From NCBI GenBank assembly GCA_038363925.1, contig JAQQWL010000013.1, forward strand, positions 496,001-560,000: a stretch of DNA of 64,000 bases. Direction: 5' to 3'. Under the pieces are notes generated by a model. It did not search any database, was not told the origin of the DNA, and saw only the letters and a program-made list of their open reading frames with translations. Positions 58,056 to 64,000 of the stretch are shown one piece after another. Made by a program: the position numbers and the translations under genes. The first letter of the stretch is position 1, and the number at the start of each line of letters is the position of its first letter. The stretch comes from Apiospora phragmitis. Lineage: Eukaryota; Ascomycota; Sordariomycetes; Amphisphaeriales; Apiosporaceae.

Positions 58056-59795
58056 CTAAATATCTTCCAGCTCGAATTTCACCAAGAGTGAGCATTTGGT
58101 CTCCTTTCCTTTTAAATCCAGTAACCTGATGAAGTTCCATTCTGGCCTCGTATACAAGAGCCGAACAGTACATACCACGAACGTTGGGTTTCTAGACCAC
58201 GAATCGTCGCTCTTGATCATTATACGGAGGAACACAAGTTCGTTATCGTCATACTCCCATTGGAGCTGCTCATCCCAAATGGGATCTGTAGGCGGCGGAT
58301 TCTCGCCTCGATGGAGGAAGCCGAGCCTGTGCTGGTGGTAGTGGCCGGTCTTTTGCTTTGCTGCGAGCTTCTCCTCGTTGGGGTGTACCATCGAACAGGT
58401 CAAATATGGCTTTATCTCGCTGGCGTCACGGTCCGGAGGCAGTGGAATGTCGGTAGCGCCACCCACATGTAACCGCAGTCTCTTTCTTCTGCCCGTATTC
58501 AGCTGTCCGTTTCCACCTGGACGTAGGGCAGCTGGCTTCAACACGTAACCGTCTGTCCCAGTGAACAAGGCCTCATTGCATTGCATGCCAGCCCCGTAGG
58601 TTTGCCAATTCAAGGCGCAAATCTGCGACCCTACTCCCCAGAAGGGCACTGGCCTCAAGTTCCGCGAACTGATGCGGGTCCCTTTCGGGAACACACGCAC
58701 AAGGGCACCCGCGTTGTGCCGAGATATTTTGCCAGAATTCGCTGGCATGTGTTGTAGAAGCTGGGTCTCTGAGACGTTGATCAGGTGGTGATGAGGTTCT
58801 CGGCTTCCATATTCCGCATCTTCGAACCACGAGTTATCAGGGGGCTTGACGGACTGAGCATAGACTCCAAGCGCCGCTAACTCTGGGACTATGACGTTTG
58901 AAGCAGCCGCCGCTTTCTGCTCGCGGTACTTTTGGTGGTTTCGTCTCTCCTCTTCGTCCTCTGAACTCTCCGATAAATCATCCTCTTCCGCGACTTCATT
59001 TGAGTGATATTCCACAATAACACATATTTTAGAGCCCAGCTCGTCCAAGCGGACATGATCATTGGCACCCTCTTGCTCGAGATGTCCTCTGTCGCGCACA
59101 GACTTGCTTAAGAGTCGATCGCTGAAAACCTCTTTCATGATGGAAACGAGTCGTTGCTGCCCGTACGCATCGCAGTGGTTTTCCAGGCTCAAGAAGATGG
59201 GTGCAGCGCGATATCCCTGTTCGTCAACAGCCTCTGCAGCCTCCTGGTCAACCACGTCGCGAATGGTCTCGCAGACAGCCCTGAACGCGATGTGGCTGAC
59301 GAGGGTATACCCATGGGTCACCTTTGGTTCTTCTTTGTCGTCGCTATTCCACGCGTCAATCTCGACACATCGTGCGCCTGTACGAAGCGCGCGCTCGTAG
59401 GCAACGGCGGAGCTCTTTCCAAACAGCTGATGCGCCATCAAGTAAGTGTTGTGGCTTGAGCTAATAAAGTACTCGGGAAGTGTGTGTGACCGGTCTGTAA
59501 GATGAGCGGGTACTTGAATGTGCGGGCGCTGCACCAAGGCCTCCAAGGCCTCCGTGGGTTGGTCGGAATCGACGCCGGCTTCTGCCTCGTTCAAAACGTT
59601 TTGGATCACGAGGAACGAGCGAAGGGCGTGGCTGACGCGCAGCTGGCCGGTGGTGATGGCGGTTCGGCGACCGGCGTGGCCTCCACCCGCAACGCTCTCA
59701 TAGTCGATTTTCTCGCCATATTCATCCTCATCGTCTTCACCCGTGAGCTTCGAAAAGACGTTCAGCTTGCTCAACCGCGAGCTCAAGTCGGACAT
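58056..59795 (-). CDS. Phosphoinositide-specific phospholipase C
   Basis: 579 residues, single exon, intact. It hydrolyses phosphatidylinositol 4,5-bisphosphate to diacylglycerol and inositol trisphosphate at the plasma membrane, feeding Ca2+ and protein kinase C signalling. The X domain has YFISSSHNTYL with a catalytic His, GARCVEIDAWN with the conserved Glu and Asp, and IFLSLENHC. The Y domain has RVFPKGTRISSRNLRPVPFWGVGSQICALNWQ. A C2 domain closes the protein (RLRLHVGGATDIPL to LLVKFELEDI). An acidic Ser-rich linker (EEDDLSESSEDEEER) separates X and Y. The short N terminus lacks a recognisable EF-hand or PH domain, as in several compact fungal isoforms. Confidence 0.95.
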   Translation of the reverse strand: MSDLSSRLSKLNVFSKLTGEDDEDEYGEKIDYESVAGGGHAGRRTAITTGQLRVSHALRSFLVIQNVLNEAEAGVDSDQPTEALEALVQRPHIQVPAHLTDRSHTLPEYFISSSHNTYLMAHQLFGKSSAVAYERALRTGARCVEIDAWNSDDKEEPKVTHGYTLVSHIAFRAVCETIRDVVDQEAAEAVDEQGYRAAPIFLSLENHCDAYGQQRLVSIMKEVFSDRLLSKSVRDRGHLEQEGANDHVRLDELGSKICVIVEYHSNEVAEEDDLSESSEDEEERRNHQKYREQKAAAASNVIVPELAALGVYAQSVKPPDNSWFEDAEYGSREPHHHLINVSETQLLQHMPANSGKISRHNAGALVRVFPKGTRISSRNLRPVPFWGVGSQICALNWQTYGAGMQCNEALFTGTDGYVLKPAALRPGGNGQLNTGRRKRLRLHVGGATDIPLPPDRDASEIKPYLTCSMVHPNEEKLAAKQKTGHYHQHRLGFLHRGENPPPTDPIWDEQLQWEYDDNELVFLRIMIKSDDSWSRNPTFVVCTVRLLYTRPEWNFIRLLDLKGKETKCSLLVKFELEDI

Positions 59796-60426
59796 GATGC
59801 TGGCGATGTGAAAATGTGATTGATAGCAACTCCCGAAAAGATGGCGTTTTCAGCTTTAGTATGTCTTTGAAAAAAAGGGAAGGAGCTGTTCTCAAAAAAC
59901 GTTTCAGCCGGAAATTCGGCACCCCTGAGCACATTCCCAGCTGATCATGCCTTGCAAGCTTGCTTACGACGATGAGAACGACTTGGCTTACGCCAGCGAG
60001 TTTTGGTTTTGGTGGGTGGGATGACCCCAAATTGTGGCGCTTAATTGCAGGCAGGCTCACTCAGCTCGGGGACAGCAGAGCATCATCACCCATCACCTCG
60101 TGTGCGGATGTAACGATGTCTTGGGCCATCGGCACTCGGTCAGCTGCAGTCATTCCAGCGAGAGCAGCTAGCCCGAATCTGTCGTCAGAGCCAGGTAACC
60201 CACGTCATTAGTGATCGACCTGGTGTCAGATCGGATCCTACCGGCGCGCCGCATTTCTTGGATCCGCAAGTCCGGTACCCGTAGCCTGTCCTGACCTGTA
60301 CATACATGCAGCTGCAAGCACTATCTCTGTCAAGATCTTGGTAGCTTGAAGCATATGCATACTAGGTCGTTGAACTGAACTCGGTTTCCAACCACACCGT
60401 GACTGCACCGTGCTGTCGCGTGCATC
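59796..60426. other. Divergent promoter region, PI-PLC and Zn2Cys6 factor
   Basis: 631 bp between two divergent genes. No coding evidence. Any binding sites shared by both genes would lie here. Confidence 0.5.
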
Positions 60427-62120
60427 ATGGGCCGATTGAGTCGAGGCTGCTTCAAGTGTCGCCAGCGGCGCGTTCGCTGTGACCAAGGCCGCCCCTCTTG
60501 CCAGCGCTGCATTAAGCGAAACGAAGTTTGCGAGGGCTACCGCGACGAAGCAACGCTGACATTTCGGTATGAAACTGAGAAAGTTATCCACACGCACGAG
60601 TTGCAGCTGCAGGAAACTCTACCAGTCGCGCGGCAATAGGCTTTCGTCACAGGAGCCGATCGGTTGATGGGAGGAGCCCAGTCTCGTCAAAAGACTCGGT
60701 GGATTCCTCCCACTTTACCCCAGATGAAGCCACATCCTTCCTCCATCTGCCCTCGCATTACCCGTGGCTCAAGCAGGTGCCCCAACATGCCCAGGTCCAG
60801 AAAGAAGACCGGGCGGTGGAGCAGTTCATGGACAAATATGTCATGTACCCTTGCAACGAGACCTCGTCGCCTGGGTTTTTGGAGCATCTGCCATCTCTAT
60901 TCAAGGAAGTGAATGTCGAAGGCCGCTACGCCCTACGCTGGGCTATTAGGGCGGCTGCCTACGCCGAAGCAGCCAGGGAGTCCGAGGGAAGCCATATCGC
61001 GCAGAAAGCTCTGTACTGTTACGGCGAGGCATTGTCGGCGCTTGGCGCGTCGCTGGCAGAATCAGGCAAAACACCTGACGACTTTGACTTGATGACAATC
61101 GTCGTCTTGGACCTGTTCGAGGCAAGGCAAGACCCCACCTGACTTTTGCATTCGGCTTCTAACGCCACCAGGCGCTGTTCCTTCAAGATATCTCCCAGGT
61201 CGGTACCCACACCCAACGCATGGCCCAAATCCTGAGACTTCGAGGTTCAGATCAGTTCTATAATCCGCGCGGCTGGTCCCTCTTTCGGTTGGCGCACCAC
61301 CGCATCGTAGGTCCTACTTTGCTGTGGCTTAGGGGCTATGCTCACAATTCCTAGCAAAAGCACCAATTGGCTTTCAATCAACCCGCTCTCAGCGAGTCGA
61401 CGATCTGGCTCGATCAGTTGAATGATAGAGTGCCGTTCGTCCGAATGGAGAAGGATGCGCACGAGATAAAACAGACGTGCGAGAGAGCACGCAGCCTGTT
61501 GGGGGGGGGGGGGGGTGATGGAGAACGACTCGATTTATTCTGTCGAGTCACTCCAAGAGCTTTATGAGCTCGATCAGACAGCTTCCAGCTGGCATCAAGG
61601 TCCCCAATGGCATTTTAACTCGGTTTCCATCAGCGACTTGTCTTTGGACCTTCCAGTTCCCCCATTAACTCGCGATGTTGAGCTCCATGGAGATGTGTGG
61701 AAGGCCTACGAGCTCAATTATCACCGGACAGCCCGGATCTTATTCCACCAACAGCTGTTGAAGGTGCTAGAAGCAATTTTGGCGAAACCCGGCATACCAG
61801 AGCTTATGGTCCTAAGTTTGCATGACATGATGGACCGATCAACAAACACTGCGTACGCCCTTGTAGAATCGATCCTGGCGACCGTTCCTCAGTCACTCGG
61901 GGATATTGACCACTTGGGTCACGTTCCTGACGCTCGAAATGGAATCCCTAAGTGTAGGTCGATTGGCTGTTATCTTCTTCTCTGGCCGATCAAAATAATC
62001 AAAGCCCCTGGTTCGGCGGCATCTTTGGGGCAGAAGGCCAAGGCCCAGTCCGTGTACGAACGGATCCGAGACTGCACTGGAATGACGTCGAGATTGGGAG
62101 ACTTGAGCGTGTTGCCGTGA
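60427..62120 (+). CDS. Zn2Cys6 transcription factor (GC-AG intron, poly-G tract, one apparent frameshift)
   Basis: Fungal binuclear zinc-cluster regulator. Exons 60427-61121, 61172-61306 and 61355-62120; about 531 residues after correction. The DNA-binding cluster is at residues 8-35: C-x2-C-x6-C-x6-C-x2-C-x6-C with the basic patch RQRRVR. The rest matches the fungal regulatory-domain layout (VEQFMDKYVMYPCN, YALRWAIRAAAYAEAA, KALYCYGEALSALG, RMAQILRLRGSDQFYNPRGW, ending RSIGCYLLLWPIKI). Intron 1 (61122-61171) uses a GC donor (GAG|GCAAGG) and a good TTCTAAC branch point. One base is missing near 60620-60630, and a run of 15 G (61501-61515) in exon 3 shifts the frame; 14 G would restore it. Target genes are unknown. 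The knottin-like gene lies 0.5 kb downstream on the same strand. Confidence 0.88.
61122..61171 (+). other. GC-AG intron in the Zn2Cys6 gene
   Basis: GCAAGG donor, TTCTAACG branch point, CACCAG acceptor, 50 bp. It joins VVLDLFE to ALFLQDISQVG with exact phase. Without it, the frame stops at once. Confidence 0.8.
61501..61515 (+). repeat. Poly-G tract (15 G) inside the Zn2Cys6 coding exon
   Basis: Fifteen consecutive G, coding for Gly. Frames before and after the tract agree only if its length differs by one (or two) bases. Either a length-calling error or a strain-variable tract. Confidence 0.85.
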
Positions 62121-62657
62121 TTTTGGATGGCTGACGGATTTGGAGGAAGCGGCACAAACCTTACACCTCATCAAAAAGCTCTGTACTGTACTAGGGGTCA
62201 ACCATGGCCCCCACACATACTGATCCTGCACAACCGAGTGTGGTTGATGGATTGGATTGCAGCTATCCACGTCATGGAAGGGCAACGAATGGAATGATTC
62301 AGGAGGATCTGGCTGGCTGTGCGATAATTCTTAGCAACCTGGAATAATCGCCTGTTGGCAGGTTCGATGATTAGATCAAGCCAACAGTTCAAGGCGATCA
62401 TGATCATCAGATAGACCGTGATTGAATGCACGTCGGCAGCCAACGCCTCTTTCTTGCATTCATTCGCCCCAATCAGGTAAAGTCGGCGCGTCTCCAACTC
62501 CCCATCAATAATTACACTGACCTCTCTCAATCAGAGCAAACCCTTGCTGTGCCGCATCTTGTTTCTCTATTTAAACAACACTTGCTCCTCATTTGGCACA
62601 ATAGTGTTTCCCAAGCTAGAAGCATCTCTCGCAACTGGAAGACTCCACACTTCAGTC
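62121..62657. other. 5' flank of the knottin-like gene
   Basis: 537 bp. Contains a TATTTAAA element at 62568. No other gene seen. Confidence 0.5.
62568..62575 (+). promoter_or_regulatory. TATA-like element of knottin-like gene
   Basis: TATTTAAA, 83 bases upstream of the ATG at 62658, followed by a CAACACTTG-type region where transcription could start. Confidence 0.4.
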
Positions 62658-62954
62658 ATGTACACCATCGCCCAGCTCCTCGTTGCCGTGCTGGCCGTGA
62701 CGCCGGCATTGGCCCTACCTACGATCTTCCCAGATGACCTCAGCCCAGTTGACTTCAGCAATTTCCCGGAGGTACGTTTAGTAACGGCAGCCCGCCTCTG
62801 AAACCAGAGGAAAGGCATTTGGAAGTCACTAACAGCGGCCGTCTAGCTCGAAGTTGCTGCCAGGGGCACATGCAGTACCAACAGTGACTGCCCGGGTGGC
62901 GCGTGTATCTGCCGAGGAGGTTGCCACTGCATCTCAGGCCCCCCAAGAGCCTGA
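62658..62954 (+). CDS. Small secreted knottin-like peptide precursor, six cysteines
   Basis: Exons 62658-62771 and 62847-62954; 73 residues, no correction needed. The signal peptide MYTIAQLLVAVLAVTPALA is cut before LPTIFPDD. An acidic propeptide-like stretch (LSPVDFSNFPE, then LEVAAR) precedes a C-terminal core of about 29 residues with C-x5-C-x4-C-x1-C-x3-C-x1-C. The core SDCPGGACICRGGC closely resembles the second half of the squash trypsin-inhibitor cystine knot (SDCPG-x-CICR). Unspliced, the frame stops before any Cys, so the 75-bp intron (CACTAAC branch point, GTCTAG acceptor) is needed. A single Arg just before GTC may be the processing site. Probable secreted disulfide-rich peptide; inhibitor, effector or antimicrobial roles are all open. 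The intron falls exactly between propeptide and core exons. Confidence 0.75.
62772..62846 (+). other. Intron in knottin-like gene
   Basis: GTACGT donor, CACTAAC branch point, CGTCTAG acceptor, 75 bp, phase 0. Confidence 0.8.
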
Positions 62955-63255
62955 GACCGCGAAAGAGCTCATCCGTATCCATCCTAGATCGATTGATGGC
63001 AATAAGATGGGGGGAACCATGCGTACAAAACGAGTCGCTGTTCATCGCCAACATGGGACGCGCAAGGGCCATCCAGCTTGGGCATCGGCTATTATTCAAC
63101 CCATAAGCACATAATCACCTAATGCAGACTTGAAATACGAATCTTTTGCCTCAAACACTAATTAATATTTACAGATGTCGTGTGGTTTGTTTTAATAGGC
63201 ATAATAGCACCTTTGCTCCGCGTACATCTTCATAAGCTAGATCTGAAATTTAGCT
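62955..63255. other. Intergenic, no gene seen
   Basis: Convergent 3' flanks of the knottin-like gene and the cupin gene. AT-rich at 63120-63200. Confidence 0.5.
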
Positions 63256-63783
63256 TCAAGAGGATCCTGACTTTGGCCCCTTGAACAACGTCTCCTCGAG
63301 CACCGTTCCATCCTCCAGCTTGACCTTATCCGCGCCCACCATAACAAAGGAGATCCGGCACGGCTCGTCAGTGCGGTTGATCCACTGGTGATTCGCGCCG
63401 CCCTGGATGATGAACTCGCCCGCCTTGACGACCTTCTCCTCGCCCCCGTCGAGCGCCAGCACGATCTCGCCGGACATGACGACGCAGTAGTCCATGCTCT
63501 GCGTGCGGTGCATAGGAACTGTGTAGCGCGGGGGCAGGTTGGTGACACAGAACAAGGTACCGCCCGGTGGGCAGCGCGGCAACTTCGGGGGTGTCGCAGC
63601 AGCGGTAGTTAAGTCGCCATTGTTGGATACGGGCACAGTGTCCCGCGTGTCAAAGGTGGCAAAGGAGCTCACGCTCGGGCCGAAGGGATAGAAGGTCTCG
63701 ACCGCTTCGTCGGTGCGGAAGATGGACGTGCCGTCCGCGGCGTGGCCCGTAATGACGAGGCGAGGGTTGGTGGGTTGAGTCAT
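63256..63783 (-). CDS. Cupin-domain protein
   Basis: 175 residues from the Met at 63783, chosen because MTQPTNPRLVITGH starts the conserved part; an in-frame Met at 63876 would add 31 unconserved residues. Single cupin-2 barrel: PRYTVPMHRTQSMDYCVVMSGEIVL carries the first motif (H, E), and GEFIIQGGANHQWINRTDEPC the second (H). The first motif's second His is replaced (MHRTQS), so metal binding is not certain. Fungal proteins of this kind are annotated as cupin enzymes of unknown substrate and some occur in secondary-metabolism loci. The convergent neighbour is the knottin-like gene. Confidence 0.85.
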   Translation of the reverse strand: MTQPTNPRLVITGHAADGTSIFRTDEAVETFYPFGPSVSSFATFDTRDTVPVSNNGDLTTAAATPPKLPRCPPGGTLFCVTNLPPRYTVPMHRTQSMDYCVVMSGEIVLALDGGEEKVVKAGEFIIQGGANHQWINRTDEPCRISFVMVGADKVKLEDGTVLEETLFKGPKSGSS

Positions 63784-64000
63784 GGCTGTTGTTGTAGGTG
63801 ATCGTAATCTAGAATTCGGGACTGACGAGGCTTTTTGGTGATATTGGCTGAACAGCTGCGACGACGCCTTGGTCAAGTGCTACTGTTGTGGTTGTTCTTT
63901 TCGTTATTGCAGTTCTTTGTGGAATGTGTTGGTAAGAAGTTTGCAGACTCAAGAGGAGATTAGTTGGGATGTCTGTTTCTAAGATGATGGTAATGGAAAA
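63784..64000. other. 5' flank of the cupin gene
   Basis: Window end. No further gene seen. Confidence 0.5.

Overview
This window is nuclear DNA of a filamentous ascomycete (Pezizomycotina, probably Sordariomycetes). Genes are short-intron (48-120 bp, GT-AG, CTAAC-type branch points), and the protein set is fungal: a WSC-domain wall protein, a UstYa-family protein, a P450, an HsbA-type GPI protein, a Zn2Cys6 regulator and a dienelactone hydrolase/NTF2 fusion. A 17-kb AT-rich island with repeat-induced point mutation (RIP) splits the window.

Layout. 1-28 kb is gene-bearing: ferrochelatase 3' end, MFS transporter, Ulp1-like peptidase, a 1,728-residue five-WSC protein, a 2.9-kb gene-free gap, HIT hydrolase, Ctf18, a UstYa/P450 pair, a broken tannase and a coiled-coil gene that runs into the island edge. 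28.14-45.09 kb is the island. It holds two Ty3/gypsy LTR retrotransposons, both on the minus strand and one nested in the other with a 5-bp target duplication, plus a fragment of a third. It contains no open reading frame, because CpA/TpG has largely become TpA, erasing ATGs and creating stops. 45.1-64 kb is gene-bearing again: SRR1-like protein (starting about 25 bp from the island), a small membrane protein, a Ran-binding Yrb2/Nup50-like protein, histidine acid phosphatase, HsbA/GPI protein, DLH/NTF2 fusion, an 8-cysteine secreted peptide, PI-PLC, a Zn2Cys6 factor, a 6-cysteine knottin-like secreted peptide and a cupin.

Most multi-exon genes carry one to three single-base indels, mostly in mononucleotide runs. 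In every complete gene where I located the shifts, correcting only those bases restores a whole-codon length and continuous homology, so I read them mainly as assembly indel errors rather than as many pseudogenes. The tannase has an in-frame TAG and the coiled-coil gene an in-frame TGA; both flank the island and are better candidates for real decay.

Most interesting items: the two cysteine-rich secreted peptides, the nested RIPed elements (shared LTR length asymmetry; relics of an antisense coiled-coil ORF), and the UstYa/P450 pair. All identifications come from reading the sequence and knowledge of the families; no search was run.
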